DNA of 64,000 nt from Tragulus kanchil (GCA_022376925.1 JAIOJX010000026.1:197508400-197572399), one strand, 5' to 3'; shown: positions 1-11,684, counted from the stretch's first letter. Notes: generated by a model not told the origin, from the sequence alone. Program-made: numbers and translations.

Positions 1-385
1 GCTCCTTGATTTCAGGTTTGGCAGGAGGAGTAGACAGTTTGTTCCTTTGCCTTCCGTTCACCTCCCACAGAGAAAGGCACAGCTGAGGTGGTGGCGACTG
101 CAGAAACACGGTCTGCGAGTTTGACTAGTCACTGCAATCATGTTCTCCATCTGGTCCTCCCACATGGGGGTGGAGGGGCGGGGGGAACAAAAGTGAGGTG
201 AAAGAACAATGTGCAGAGCCATGGATAGAGGAACACTATGAAAAGTGCTCAAGTTTATTATACTGAATTTTACTATATTTTATTTATTTAATTTATTGCC
301 TTAAATTTTTTGCTGTGCTATCCTTTTTTTTTTTACAAAGTCCACATGGCTTTTTTTTTTTTTTTAAATTTTGACTTCTTTTTAT
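1..385. other. AT-rich stretch with no gene seen (probably ROS1 upstream intron)
   Basis: No exon with splice sites and no recognisable repeat in the first 300 bases. The right part is T-rich and runs into the tail of the first SINE. The missing ROS1 exon upstream of exon A was looked for between 1 and 5626 and not found. Confidence 0.4.
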
Positions 386-620
386 TTGTTACTTATTTAT
401 TTATTTTCATCCATCTTTATTCTTTGGCCTTCCATTGCAGTGGCCTCTCTCATTGCAGAGCACCAACTCTGGGCTCATGCACTGCAGAATGCTGGTTCTT
501 ACTTGGACACACAGGTCTAGCTGCTCTGCTGCACGAGGGATTGTCCCGGGCCAGGGATTGAACTGGTGCCCTTTGCACTGCAAGGCAGACTCTTTATCCA
601 CTGGACCACCAGGGAAGTCC
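385..620 (-). mobile_element. tRNA-Glu-derived SINE (ruminant CHR/Bov-tA-like), minus strand
   Basis: Read on the minus strand it starts with the tRNA-like head (GGGACTTCCCTGGTGGTCCA), continues through the body with the TGTCC motif and ends in an AATAAATAAATA tail. Its head (565-620) is also the left edge of the 440-bp tandem duplication. Confidence 0.85.
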
Positions 621-1444
621 CTGTGCTATCCTTTTTAGCTTGGACCTGTTTTTTTTTTTTTTTTTTCAATTTGTTTTATTATTTCTTGGATATTTTCACT
701 ACCCTCTTAGTTTTAAATGTTTCTGAAGAGATTTATCTTTCAAGTTAACTGCTGTTACCTAATTATCTTTGTTTTCTGTGGAGTCAGTTTTTTAATTTTT
801 GACCTTTTTATTGTTTTTTTCTTTCTTTATTTTCATCTATCTTCATTCCTTGGGCCTGTTTGGGCCTCCCATTGCAGTGGCCTCTGTTGCTGCAGAGCAC
901 CGACTCTGGGTGCATATGTGCCCAGAGCGCTGGCTCATAAATTGGACACACCGGTCCAGCTGCTCCATGGCATGTGGGGTCTTCCTCAGGCCAGAGATCG
1001 AATCGGTGCCCTTTGCACTGCAAGGCAGACTCTTTATCCACTGGACCACCAGGGAAGTCCCTGTGCTATCCTTTTTAGCTTGGACCTGTTTTTTTTTTTT
1101 TTTTTTCAATTTGTTTTATTATTTCTTGGATATTTTCACTACCCTCTTAGTTTTAAATGTTTCTGAAGAGATTTATCTTTCAAGTTAACTGCTGTTACCT
1201 AATTATCTTTGTTTTCTGTGGAGTCAGTTTTTTAATTTTTGACCTTTTTATTGTTTTTTTCTTTCTTTATTTTCATCTATCTTCATTCCTTGGGCCTGTT
1301 TGGGCCTCCCATTGCAGTGGCCTCTGTTGCTGCAGAGCACCGACTCTGGGTGCATATGTGCCCAGAGCGCTGGCTCATAAATTGGACACACCGGTCCAGC
1401 TGCTCCATGGCATGTGGGGTCTTCCTCAGGCCAGAGATCGAATC
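565..1444. repeat. 440-bp tandem duplication with SINE-located breakpoints (D1)
   Basis: Copies 565-1004 and 1005-1444 look identical. Each holds a SINE head, about 200 bp of T-rich sequence and a SINE body. The join lies at the same point inside homologous SINE sequence, so unequal exchange between neighbouring SINEs is possible. An assembly cause is equally possible given the rest of the window. Confidence 0.85.
818..1060 (-). mobile_element. tRNA-Glu-derived SINE, minus strand
   Basis: Same family as 385-620. The body has the cat(c/t)tat(c/t)tt-type tail and the head is shared exactly with the previous element, consistent with a recombinant SINE produced by duplication D1. Confidence 0.82.
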
Positions 1445-1500
1445 GGTGCCCCCTGCACTGCAAGGCAGACTCTTTACCCACTGGACCACCAGGGAAGCCC
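1258..1500 (-). mobile_element. tRNA-Glu-derived SINE, minus strand
   Basis: Body identical to 818-1004, but the head differs (ggtgccccctgcac, ending ccagggaagccc). This is probably the original, non-recombinant right-hand SINE. Confidence 0.82.
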
Positions 1501-1837
1501 ACTTCTTTTGCTTTTAATAGGACTACTTTTAAAAAAGAAAAATGCCATGTGCCATAAGGCAGGGCTATCAGATTTAATCCCTAATTTTATACATGGCAGC
1601 TGCTACACTTGCTTACACACATGTATACAGACACACTGCCTCTGTGTAAAGTCTAGAATGTGTCTGCAAATTGACTTTTAAAAGTTAACAACAACCTTAT
1701 ATCTGTCTATGAGAGAAATGAGACTTTAGTTTTTGTTTGTTTTATCAAAAAAATCCTGGGCTTCAGTGTACCATCAAGCCAAAAAATGTGGAGGCCATGC
1801 ATATATGAATGAAGAGAGGACGGTCTTCAATCAAAAT
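1501..1837. other. Intronic stretch, nothing recognised
   Basis: AT-rich unique sequence between the SINE cluster and duplication D2. No splice-flanked open stretch seen. Confidence 0.4.
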
Positions 1838-1963
1838 TTTGTTAAACATGCACCAAGCTGGAGCTATTGGATGATTTGTGAACAATCTAGAAATTTCTGT
1901 GTTGTGATTTTATGTTAGCTTGGAGATTCATGGGGAAAGACGGATGAGAATCTAGTGATTCTT

Positions 1964-2058
1964 TTTGCCCAGGATCTTAGTTCCCAGACCAGGGACTGAA
2001 CCCATGTCCCCTGCAATGGAAAAAAAGAGTCCTAACCTCTGGAATGTCAGGGAAGTCT
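1964..2058 (-). mobile_element. Old Bov-tA/CHR SINE fragment, minus strand
   Basis: Diverged tRNA-like head only: reads ccaggatcttagttcccagac then gactgaacccatg, ending in tcagggaagtc. A second copy created by D2 lies at 3034-3126. Confidence 0.6.
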
Positions 2059-2483
2059 CATGGGAACCTAGGAGCTCTTGATGACAATGGGTGGCTTTCT
2101 GTTTCATTTTACAGTAGCAGGCTCTAGTAGTCACCTACAAGTTGTTTTATCTGTGAGATCCAAGTAATGTGAACAGGAAGATGGATACAGATACTCAAAA
2201 GCTTAATACTAAACAATGTTTATGGCCCTTAAGTTTATGGGAAGCTGAAAAAGATGGAAAAAATGTTTAATTTTTTTTTAAGATTGGCATCCAAATTACA
2301 GAGGTTATGCGTAATCTATATTTATATCTTAAAGTTCCCAGTACCACCTTTGTCTCTGTATGAGACAATTTAAGTGACTTGTGCTATGAGGACACTGTGG
2401 TATTCTCCGGGTCATGTGCTTGGCAATTTACTCAAGAAAAGTTGAATGCAATATTTTTTTCATTATTTCTTTCCCTACTTCTT

Positions 2484-2741
2484 TTTTTTTTTTGGCCACT
2501 TCTGGTGATCTTTCATTTATTTATCTTTGTTCTTTGGCCTGTGTGGGCCTCCCATTCCGGTGGCCTCTCTCGTTGTGGAGCAGCGGCTCTGGGCACATGC
2601 ACTCCAGAGCTCTGGCTCGGTAGTTGGACACATCAGTCCAGCCGCTCCATGGCAGGTGGGATCTTCCCAGGCCAGGGATCAGACCAGTGCCCCTTGCACT
2701 GCAAGGCGGTGTCCTTACCCACTGGACCACCAGGGAAGCCC
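2484..2741 (-). mobile_element. tRNA-Glu-derived SINE, minus strand
   Basis: Nearly full-length member of the family at 385-620, ending at the tRNA-like head ccaccagggaagccc. The D2 duplicate lies at 3552-3809. Confidence 0.85.
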
Positions 2742-3551
2742 ATCCCTATTTCTTTAAGCCATAGTTTTATACAAAACTGTTTAATCTGTCCTCTAGTGAT
2801 GTAGTATTTACAGCAGAAAGATTGTGTGTTAAATGGTGGACTTTTCAAGCAATTCAAACACCTGGTTAACAGAAATTTTTTAATAGTGATGCCATTCCAT
2901 TAACTGCTTTGTTAAACATGCACCAAGCTGGAGCTATTGGATGATTTGTGAACAATCTAGAAATTTCTGTGTTGTGATTTTATGTTAGCTTGGAGATTCA
3001 TGGGGAAAGACGGATGAGAATCTAGTGATTCTTTTTGCCCAGGATCTTAGTTCCCAGACCAGGGACTGAACCCATGTCCCCTGCAATGGAAAAAGAGTCC
3101 TAACCTCTGGAATGTCAGGGAAGTCTCATGGGAACCTAGGAGCTCTTGATGACAATGGGTGGCTTTCTGTTTCATTTTACAGTAGCAGGCTCTAGTAGTC
3201 ACCTACAAGTTGTTTTATCTGTGAGATCCAAGTAATGTGAACAGGAAGATGGATACAGATACTCAAAAGCTTAATACTAAACAATGTTTATGGCCCTTAA
3301 GTTTATGGGAAGCTGAAAAAGATGGAAAAAATGTTTAATTTTTTTTTAAGATTGGCATCCAAATTACAGAGGTTATGCGTAATCTATATTTATATCTTAA
3401 AGTTCCCAGTACCACCTTTGTCTCTGTATGAGACAATTTAAGTGACTTGTGCTATGAGGACACTGTGGCATTCTCCGGGTCATGTGCTTGGCAATTTACT
3501 CAAGAAAAGTTGAATGCAATATTTTTTTCATTATTTCTTTCCCTACTTCTT

Positions 3552-3809
3552 TTTTTTTTTTGGCCACTTCTGGTGATCTTTCATTTATTTATCTTTGTTC
3601 TTTGGCCTGTGTGGGCCTCCCATTCCGGTGGCCTCTCTCGTTGTGGAGCAGCGGCTCTGGGCACATGCACTCCAGAGCTCTGGCTCGGTAGTTGGACACA
3701 TCAGTCCAGCCGCTCCATGGCAGGTGGGATCTTCCCAGGCCAGGGATCAGACCAGTGCCCCTTGCACTGCAAGGCGGTGTCCTTACCCACTGGACCACCA
3801 GGGAAGCCC
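3552..3809 (-). mobile_element. tRNA-Glu-derived SINE, minus strand (D2 copy)
   Basis: Near-identical copy of 2484-2741 produced by the tandem duplication, not an independent insertion: its flanks are duplicated as well. Confidence 0.85.
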
Positions 3810-4053
3810 ATCCCTATTTCTTTAAGCCATAGTTTTATACAAAACTGTTTAATCTGTCCTCTAGTGATGTAGTATTTACAGCAGAAAGATTGTGTGTTAA
3901 ATGGTGGACTTTTCAAGCAATTCAAACACCTGGTTAACAGAAATTTTTTAATAGTGATGCCATTCCATTAACTGCTTTGTTACCAGAACTTCCAAAAATC
4001 CTTTTGCTAAAGAGCTAGAGAGTGACTGGTCATATAAACCTCAAATATTTCAT

Positions 4054-4260
4054 AGCCCAGTGGCTTGGTTGGTAAAGAACTCACCCACCAATGTGGAAGA
4101 TGTAGGAGATGTGGGTTCAATCCCTGGGTCAGGAAGATTCCACAGAGAAGGGAATGGCAACTGTCTCCAGTATTTTTGCCTGGAGAATCCCATGGACAGA
4201 GGAACCTGGTGGGCTACAATCCATAGGGTCTCAAAGAATTGAACACAGCTGAGCATGTGT
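4054..4260 (+). mobile_element. Bov-A2 SINE, plus strand
   Basis: Carries the Bov-A2 landmarks in order: a gtggct-type start with ggtaaagaactcacc, tgggttcaatccctgggtc, gaatggcaac, cctggagaatcccatggaca and gaacctggtgggctac. It ends near a cacagctgagcatg motif. Moderately diverged. Confidence 0.85.
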
Positions 4261-4708
4261 GTGCATACACATGTTGCATAGCCATGAGAATTAAGAAACA
4301 CTGTTCATATTGGTACATGAGACTTTATAAGTTAGGAACAAAATCAAGCTGTTTCTGGATTTCATGTTATTAATCTCATGGTCAAAAGTCTGTTTATCTT
4401 ATGAATTTATTTTCCCATTTCTTAATTCCATATCCAAACACACTAATGATTTCTCTATTGGTAGTAATCTCTTGGATGGAAGAAAATAGCTTTTCCCCTT
4501 ATAAAAAAATCCAATATAATAAGTATAGAAACACAAGAAAGAAATACACCTTGAAAAATCTTGCCTGGGGCAACAGTTACTCACATTTTTGCCTTGTGTG
4601 TCATGAACACAAATGTATACAGATTTAGGTTAGAATATGAATGTATTTTTGGTATAGTCTATTATATAATGCTAATTAAATGCACGCAGTGGTTGTTTTC
4701 GTCACTTT
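4261..4708. other. Intronic stretch, nothing recognised
   Basis: AT-rich unique sequence between two SINEs. No exon-like structure noted. Confidence 0.4.
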
Positions 4709-4721
4709 AAAAACAAGAAAA

Positions 4722-4972
4722 GGGCTTCCCTGGTGGTCTAGTGGGTAAAGAGTCCACCTTGCAGTGCAAGGGGCACCAATTTGATCCCTGCCGGGGGAAG
4801 ACCCCACGTGCCGCAGAATGGCCAAACCGACTGGTTTCTCCAATTATGAGCCAGTGCTCTGGAGCGCATGCGCCAAAGTCAGTGCTCTGCAACGAGTGAG
4901 GCCACTGCCATGGGAAGCCCACACAGGCCAAAGAATAAAGACGGATGAAAAATAAATAAATAAAAAATCAAT
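4722..4972 (+). mobile_element. tRNA-Glu-derived SINE, plus strand, with target-site duplication
   Basis: Begins gggcttccctggtggtcta and ends in an (AATA) tail. It is flanked by a 14-bp direct repeat, aaaaacaagaaaag, at 4709-4722 and 4973-4986, the signature of LINE-machinery retroposition. The internal tRNA B-box region is degraded (caatttgatcc). Confidence 0.9.
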
Positions 4973-4986
4973 AAAAACAAGAAAAG

Positions 4987-5626
4987 TGCAACATAATTTA
5001 TCTCTAATCCACGAGTCCTTGATTAATTGACTAGTGTTATAGGCTTATTTAATATTGTATCTCCCCATTGTCCTAAACCACTCCTTTCTGCTACATCCTG
5101 ATTCCCACTTTTATCATATCTGTAGAATCCTTAGGCATTATATTTATACAGTCACACTTCATTTTATTAGACTCTGTATATTGCAGTTTTTTACAAATTG
5201 AAGATTTGTGGTTACCTTGGATTTTCTGATTGGTGGTTAGCATTTGTCAGGAATAAAATATTTTAAATTAAGATATGTACTTTTTTTTTAAACATGTTAT
5301 TGAACACTTAATAGACTATAATAGAGTATGAACATTGTATATGTATTGGGAAGCCCCCAGATTTGTTGATTTCCTTTGTTTCAGTGGTCTGGACCAAACT
5401 CGTGATGTCTCCAAGGTATTCCTATTAATTTGCACCGATGTCTTGTCTGATTTCATGATTGATTTAATGACTTGAAAACATTTGGTTCCTTACTTTGCAG
5501 TTAGCAAACACTAGGAAGGCATCACTACTCCAGGAAGATATATATATATATATATATATTTAAGCTGTGGTAGTTACACCAAACACAAGATTGACAGGGT
5601 GTTCTTCCCCTCTTTCTTGATTTCAG
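4987..5626. other. Intron end before exon A, with a (TA)n microsatellite
   Basis: AT-rich sequence. A (TA)n run of about 11-12 units sits at about 5538-5560. The end carries a pyrimidine tract and TTTCAG acceptor directly before exon A. Confidence 0.6.
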
Positions 5627-5671
5627 GGCAGACAGCTTGACATCGGCACGCCACACAATCTGAGCGAACCG
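5627..5671 (+). CDS. ROS1: ROS1 exon A (partial CDS, cysteine-rich N-terminus)
   Basis: 45 nt, phase 0 in and 0 out, encoding GRQLDIGTPHNLSEP. The acceptor is cttgatttcag and the donor is g|gtgagt. The peptide matches mammalian ROS1 just after the signal-peptide segment, and NLS is an N-glycosylation sequon. The residues before it in other mammals should come from an upstream exon not seen here. Duplication D3 starts just downstream. A garbled echo of this exon's end (gcgaccccatgagtaacagct, about 6764-6783) sits at the D3 junction, so the exon tail was partly re-read there. Confidence 0.93.
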
Positions 5672-5694
5672 GTGAGTAACAGCTTCCGCTGCCC

Positions 5695-7852
5695 GGGACT
5701 TTATAGCATCTGCACTGATAAAAATGGACATAACTCCTAAGTAAAAGCTCGTTTTTCCTGATGGAGGACGCTTGAGAGAGAATATTGAGACATCTGAGTC
5801 ACAGAGTATTCAAACATGCGTTCACGGACAGTGTGTTAAAGTGGAAAGAACATGGCACTAAGACAAGACCATGATTTTGATTATATATAGCTGTGTGGCT
5901 TTGGGCAAATTACTTAAAATTCCTGAGATATAGTTAAAACTGCTAAAATATATGTATTCTGAGGTTGGATTAAATAGTGTCTGCTGTTTCTTCTAACAAT
6001 TATGTTTACGGTTTTCTTTCTTTTCTGTGCCTGTATATAAGTGCTTAGTAACTCCAAGTATAAGCATAAACCAAGCACTGTGCTGGGTAGTAGAGACTTA
6101 AGAATGAGTAAAATAGGGTCTTTGTTTCAAGGGACTTTCAGTCTTGTAGGAGAGACAGACCTGTGCATAAACCCATAGTGAGTGTCAGAATAGCAGCAGG
6201 TGGGAGGAACAAGGAGAATACACAGGAGGGAAAGCACTGTGCTTGCCTGCATGTCCTGCATAGTTAAGACTAGAAAGATGAATTTTTCTAGAAGGACTAG
6301 AGGGGAAAGGTGCACTAGTCAGAGAGATTCAAATGGAGCCATTTACTGAGCAATTGGAAATCTGGCTCTGGAACTTAGGAAGTGGTCTCAGTTGAAGTTC
6401 AAATTTGGATGGTTGAAGCTGAAGTGGGGGATGAGCTCACTCTTGGAGAACCTGAAGAGTGAGAAGAGAAAAAGTTGAGGATAGGACAGAGACACAAAAG
6501 AAAAAAGGAGAGAAAAAAAGAGGTGGCAAAGCAGAGGAACTGAGAAAAGGGAGAAGGCAGTTTAGAGGTCATCATGGCCAGGGGACTGAATGATCAACAC
6601 AGGCACAGGCACAGACAAACCAAGTAAGGTGGCACCCGCTGAATCGGTCCAATAGGAGGCCAGGGCAGCTGACTTCCCAAAGCTATCTACCTGCATAGGT
6701 TTTGATGCGTTGCCTCTGTTTGAATTTCTCCAGCTTTAAATTTTGCTTGTTGTATGAGGACAGCGACCCCATGAGTAACAGCTGGGACTTTATAGCATCT
6801 GCACTGATAAAAATGGACATAACTCCTAAGTAAAAGCTCGTTTTTCCTGATGGAGGACGCTTGAGAGAGAATATTGAGACATCTGAGTCACAGAGTATTC
6901 AAACATGCGTTCACGGACAGTGTGTTAAAGTGGAAAGAACATGGCACTAAGACAAGACCATGATTTTGATTATATATAGCTGTGTGGCTTTGGGCAAATT
7001 ACTTAAAATTCCTGAGATATAGTTAAAACTGCTAAAATATATGTATTCTGAGGTTGGATTAAATAGTGTCTGCTGTTTCTTCTAACAATTATGTTTACGG
7101 TTTTCTTTCTTTTCTGTGCCTGTATATAAGTGCTTAGTAACTCCAAGTATAAGCATAAACCAAGCACTGTGCTGGGTAGTAGAGACTTAAGAATGAGTAA
7201 AATAGGGTCTTTGTTTCAAGGGACTTTCAGTCTTGTAGGAGAGACAGACCTGTGCATAAACCCATAGTGAGTGTCAGAATAGCAGCAGGTGGGAGGAACA
7301 AGGAGAATACACAGGAGGGAAAGCACTGTGCTTGCCTGCATGTCCTGCATAGTTAAGACTAGAAAGATGAATTTTTCTAGAAGGACTAGAGGGGAAAGGT
7401 GCACTAGTCAGAGAGATTCAAATGGAGCCATTTACTGAGCAATTGGAAATCTGGCTCTGGAACTTAGGAAGTGGTCTCAGTTGAAGTTCAAATTTGGATG
7501 GTTGAAGCTGAAGTGGGGGATGAGCTCACTCTTGGAGAACCTGAAGAGTGAGAAGAGAAAAAGTTGAGGATAGGACAGAGACACAAAAGAAAAAAGGAGA
7601 GAAAAAAAGAGGTGGCAAAGCAGAGGAACTGAGAAAAGGGAGAAGGCAGTTTAGAGGTCATCATGGCCAGGGGACTGAATGATCAACACAGGCACAGGCA
7701 CAGACAAACCAAGTAAGGTGGCACCCGCTGAATCGGTCCAATAGGAGGCCAGGGCAGCTGACTTCCCAAAGCTATCTACCTGCATAGGTTTTGATGCGTT
7801 GCCTCTGTTTGAATTTCTCCAGCTTTAAATTTTGCTTGTTGTATGAGGACAG
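5695..7852. repeat. Tandem duplication D3, period 1,089 bp
   Basis: Copy 1 is 5695-6763 and copy 2 is 6784-7852, both intronic. The 20-bp filler between them is a corrupted version of the bases just left of copy 1, the end of exon A with its donor. The last 260 bp of this unit occurs a third time because D4 begins inside it. Confidence 0.94.
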
Positions 7853-8202
7853 TCCAAGGGCATATATGATGTGCTTGATGCCGTGCTGCCCTGGACTTTC
7901 CATGCATCAAACACCCAGTGGACAGTGTGTTCCTGGATAATCTGGGTCTTCGTGAGATCTAGGCCTGCCCGCTCCAGGCTAGACTCCACTCTGAAACCCT
8001 GAGTCACACCAAGCCCTGCTCTGTCTGTAAATACGACAGCTCTGCTTAGAATCCCAAAGGTCCTGATGCCTTTGAAACCACAGATTCCTTGGCAGATTTC
8101 TACTTCAGAAACTTTTCGTTACTATTTGCATTTTCAGGTGACTAGAAAAAGTCACTTACTGTGACTTTTTCAGTCATCACTGTCTCTTACCCTCTCTTGT
8201 AG

Positions 8203-8262
8203 TGCATCCAAGGATGTCACTTTTGGAATTCCACAGATCAGGAAAACTGTGCTTTAAAGTGT
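8203..8262 (+). CDS. ROS1: ROS1 exon B, first copy
   Basis: 60 nt, phase 0 to 0, starting CIQGCHFWNST and ending ENCALKC. The acceptor is ctctcttgtag and the donor gtaagt. It carries four cysteines of the N-terminal cysteine-rich segment and an NST glycosylation sequon. It joins in frame to exon A upstream, and downstream to either the 27-nt exon C or directly to exon D, since all three junctions are phase 0. An apparently identical second copy lies 1,137 bp downstream. Confidence 0.94.
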
Positions 8263-8442
8263 GTAAGTATTAATTATGTTTCTGTTTTAACACTGATGTT
8301 TCCCTCCAGAGAAATGCTCTCCAAGAGGATTCTGATTTGAGTTTCCATTGGCTTTTAATTAGCTTGCTTGATGCTAAAGCAAAAGTATGAGTAATACATA
8401 GTCATGGAAAAGATGAGATCAACGTTATTTTTAAATTAATAA

Positions 8443-8671
8443 TTTGGCTGTGTGGGGTCTTATTTGTGGCACACAAGATCTTCATTTGCATCATATGGAT
8501 CTTTCACTGTGGCACGTGGCCTTGTTAGTTGTGGCACACAGGCTCAGTAGTTGCAGAGTATGGCTTAGTTGCTCTGTGGCAGGCAAGATCTTAATTCCCC
8601 AACCAGGGATTGAACATGCGTCCTCTGCATTACAAGGCAGATTCTTAACCACCGAACCACCAAGGAAGTCC
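8443..8671 (-). mobile_element. Bov-tA/CHR-type SINE, minus strand
   Basis: Minus-strand reading has the tRNA-like head (ggacttccttggtggttcgg), a B-box-like tcaatccctgg and the ruminant gtgccacaacta-type body. Older than the GTCCAGTGGG family. The D4 copy is at 9580-9808. Confidence 0.8.
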
Positions 8672-9339
8672 CCAAATCAACAGTATTAATGCAACTAGTG
8701 ACCAAAGAAAGTTAGCACAAACTGTAGAAAAAGGAGAGAAAAAAAGAGGTGGCAAAGCAGAGGAACTGAGAAAAGGGAGAAGGCAGTTTAGAGGTCATCA
8801 TGGCCAGGGGACTGAATGATCAACACAGGCACAGGCACAGACAAACCAAGTAAGGTGGCACCCGCTGAATCGGTCCAATAGGAGGCCAGGGCAGCTGACT
8901 TCCCAAAGCTATCTACCTGCATAGGTTTTGATGCGTTGCCTCTGTTTGAATTTCTCCAGCTTTAAATTTTGCTTGTTGTATGAGGACAGTCCAAGGGCAT
9001 ATATGATGTGCTTGATGCCGTGCTGCCCTGGACTTTCCATGCATCAAACACCCAGTGGACAGTGTGTTCCTGGATAATCTGGGTTTTCGTGAGATCTAGG
9101 CCTGCCCGCTCCAGGCTAGACTCCACTCTGAAACCCTGAGTCACACCAAGCCCTGCTCTGTCTGTAAATACGACAGCTCTGCTTAGAATCCCAAAGGTCC
9201 TGATGCCTTTGAAACCACAGATTCCTTGGCAGATTTCTACTTCAGAAACTTTTCGTTACTATTTGCATTTTCAGGTGACTAGAAAAAGTCACTTACTGTG
9301 ACTTTTTCAGTCATCACTGTCTCTTACCCTCTCTTGTAG

Positions 9340-9399
9340 TGCATCCAAGGATGTCACTTTTGGAATTCCACAGATCAGGAAAACTGTGCTTTAAAGTGT
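9340..9399 (+). CDS. ROS1: ROS1 exon B, second copy from D4
   Basis: Copy of exon B with intact splice sites. At 60 nt and phase 0 it would insert 20 residues in frame if truly spliced. Other mammals carry one copy, so it is treated as an artefactual repeat of 8203-8262. Confidence 0.85.
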
Positions 9400-9579
9400 G
9401 TAAGTATTAATTATGTTTCTGTTTTAACACTGATGTTTCCCTCCAGAGAAATGCTCTCCAAGAGGATTCTGATTTGAGTTTCCATTGGCTTTTAATTAGC
9501 TTGCTTGATGCTAAAGCAAAAGTATGAGTAATACATAGTCATGGAAAAGATGAGATCAACGTTATTTTTAAATTAATAA

Positions 9580-9808
9580 TTTGGCTGTGTGGGGTCTTAT
9601 TTGTGGCACACAAGATCTTCATTTGCATCATATGGATCTTTCACTGTGGCACGTGGCCTTGTTAGTTGTGGCACACAGGCTCAGTAGTTGCAGAGTATGG
9701 CTTAGTTGCTCTGTGGCAGGCAAGATCTTAATTCCCCAACCAGGGATTGAACATGCGTCCTCTGCATTACAAGGCAGATTCTTAACCACCGAACCACCAA
9801 GGAAGTCC
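9580..9808 (-). mobile_element. Bov-tA/CHR-type SINE, minus strand (D4 copy)
   Basis: Duplicate of 8443-8671 with duplicated flanks. Confidence 0.8.
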
Positions 9809-9949
9809 CCAAATCAACAGTATTAATGCAACTGGTGACCAAAGAAAGTTAGCACAAACTGTGGAACCCAGGGATGACCAATCACTCCAAGCTATCATGG
9901 CCTTTTAGTAGAATGGTAGGTATTTGTTAAATTCCCTGGCCCTGTACTT

Positions 9950-10066
9950 CTGAAATTTTAATATGCAAGTATCTGGGATCTTGCTAAAATGCGGATTCAG
10001 TAGGTTTTCTTCACTTGTAACATGCTCCCAGGTGACCCAATGCTGTTTGTCTCCAGACCACACTTT
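9950..10066 (+). mobile_element. MER5-like DNA transposon relic
   Basis: Diverged sequence with the hAT-Charlie MER5 landmarks: a gcggattcagtagg-type middle, ctcccaggtgacccaatgctg and a ccacactttgga end. Assigned from recall only. The rest of 9863-10677 is unrecognised intron. Confidence 0.5.
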
Positions 10067-10679
10067 GGATGGGCCTAAATCATGTTCATGGTTTCTTTGC
10101 AGGGAACATAGAAGCTTCTAATCCAGAGGGTGTACACACCAAAGTTTACCTCCTTGTGTGCAGGAAATATATTCCTTAATACTTTTTCATTTTTCATATA
10201 TCCTGGCTTTGCCAATTGCTGTATGACTTCATTAAGGTACTTTATACTTTACTTTCCTCATACGTAAATTAGGATAATAAACGAATCTCCCTGCTAAGGA
10301 TAGTGCCTGTTACACTATAATTACTCCAATATTATGGATAAGAATTCTGTAATTTGAAAATGGGTCACTTGTTCAGATTGTTCAGGTCAGAGATTAAATC
10401 AGTTAGGATCATGCCAACGCTAGGTAATATCATTTTCTATTATTAACTCAAATTATAGTATTGAGATTTAAATAAGGACATTAACATCTCCTTATGTATA
10501 GTCAATCCTCATAACTTTTTGTATAATAGTGTGTCCTCAAAGATCTCAGCTATGGGAATCATTTACATCTATTCTCCCGCTGTGACTGTATGCTTTGTAG
10601 ATTGGAAGTTAATACAGATGGAGTAGGTACTGTCTGGACTTGTGGACTACTATATACTCTAAATATACTTTTCCAGAAA
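10067..10679. other. Intronic stretch, nothing recognised
   Basis: AT-rich unique sequence with no exon or clear repeat identified. Confidence 0.35.
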
Positions 10680-10797
10680 CTTCCAGTGGCCAAGACTCTG
10701 CACTCGCAATGCAGGGGGTCCTAGTTTGATCCCTGGTTGGGAAACCAGATCCTACATACTGCAACTAGGACCTGGTGCAGCCAAATAAATAAATAAG
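10680..10797 (+). mobile_element. Old CHR/Bov-tA SINE fragment, plus strand
   Basis: tRNA-like head (acttccagtggccaagactc), a B-box-like tagtttgatccctgg and an AATAAATAAATAAG tail. Its tail is the left edge of duplication D5. Confidence 0.7.
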
Positions 10798-11458
10798 CAA
10801 AAAAAAATATTTAGGAATAAAAACATTTTTCCTTCTCTTTGATAGCGCTTTGTCCAGATGGTAGTTTGAATCATTATTTTTCTTGTTATGTGTTTAATAT
10901 CTTGTGCAGACTTGTAGGGCCATCAGGGCAGGATGCTTTTTGTCCTGTTCACACTCTTCCCTGCACAGTGAGGGGCATGTGGCCAATGCACAGACTGCAC
11001 TTAAAGAATGAATGAATGAGAAGTACTATTTGTTGCCAGAAACCATCCAGGAAGCAGAGTGGACGCTGGAGTGGCCAATTTGGGCAGAGGAATCTGCTGG
11101 CCTTTCCTAGCTGGAGCTATTGGTGGTTTTCATTTCAGATTCTGTCTCCCTGTGCACCTGCCAATACCCCGTCATTCTCTAACCTGGTGTCTCACAGAGT
11201 ACCTCTTTGCTGAGCTTTTTAGTAGACATCATGCATCCTTGATTTTCCAAGGATGCAAAGAACATAATTTTTACAGCAGTTTCTTCAGTAGCCTTCCTGA
11301 ATAGAAGGCTCAATTCTTGGCTCCTTTGCTTTTTTTTTTTGGCCATTTTTAAAAATTTTACATTTTTGCTTTTACAGAGTTTTGTTGTTTACAGATATGT
11401 ATAATCCCAGATTAGTCATGTTGCTTTTGGTTATTTTTTATTCATTATTTTGTCCATG

Positions 11459-11684
11459 TGCTCATGCTCACGCTCAGTTGCTCATTCGTGTCTGACTCTA
11501 CGATCCTACAGACTGTAGCTCACCAGGTTCCTCTGCCCATGGGATTTTCCGGGCAAGAATACTTCAGTGGGTTGCCATTTCCTTCTCCAGGGGATCGTCC
11601 CAACCCAGGGATCAAAGCCAAGTCTCCTGTGTCTCCAGCGTTGTCTGGTGGGCTCTTTTGCCCGCTGAGCCATCAGGGAAGCAT
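11459..11684 (-). mobile_element. Bov-A2 SINE, minus strand
   Basis: Minus-strand Bov-A2: reads gctcatgctcacgctcagttgctcattc, tgggattttccgggcaag, gtgggttgccatttccttct and tgagccatcagggaagc. The D5 copy is at 12556-12781. Confidence 0.88.

Larger units (their letters stand above)
1838..3979. repeat. Tandem duplication D2, period about 1,070 bp
   Basis: Copy 1 is 1838-2907 and copy 2 is 2908-3979. The join shares the short string tttgtta with both parents. Differences include a two-base change in an A-run (about 2022 versus 3092) and a T/C change (2401 versus 3469). The content is intronic with two SINE pieces per copy. Confidence 0.93.
7590..9862. repeat. Tandem duplication D4, period 1,137 bp, containing exon B
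   Basis: Copy 1 is 7590-8726 and copy 2 is 8727-9862. Substitutions as well as indels separate the copies, for example gggtcttcg versus gggttttcg (7945/9082) and ctagtgacc versus ctggtgacc (8695/9832). This fits two haplotypes laid end to end. Confidence 0.94.

Noticed and set aside
717..1681. Plus-strand open frames of 129-174 codons rich in Phe/Leu
   Set aside because: They are read-through of poly-T tracts and SINE bodies. The same residues recur wherever this SINE family lies.
5538..5560. (TA)n run as a functional element near exon A
   Set aside because: Ordinary microsatellite about 65 bp from the acceptor. Nothing suggests a role beyond length variation.
1..5626. Search for the ROS1 signal-peptide exon(s)
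   Set aside because: No splice-flanked stretch resembling the expected N-terminus was seen. It presumably lies upstream of the window.
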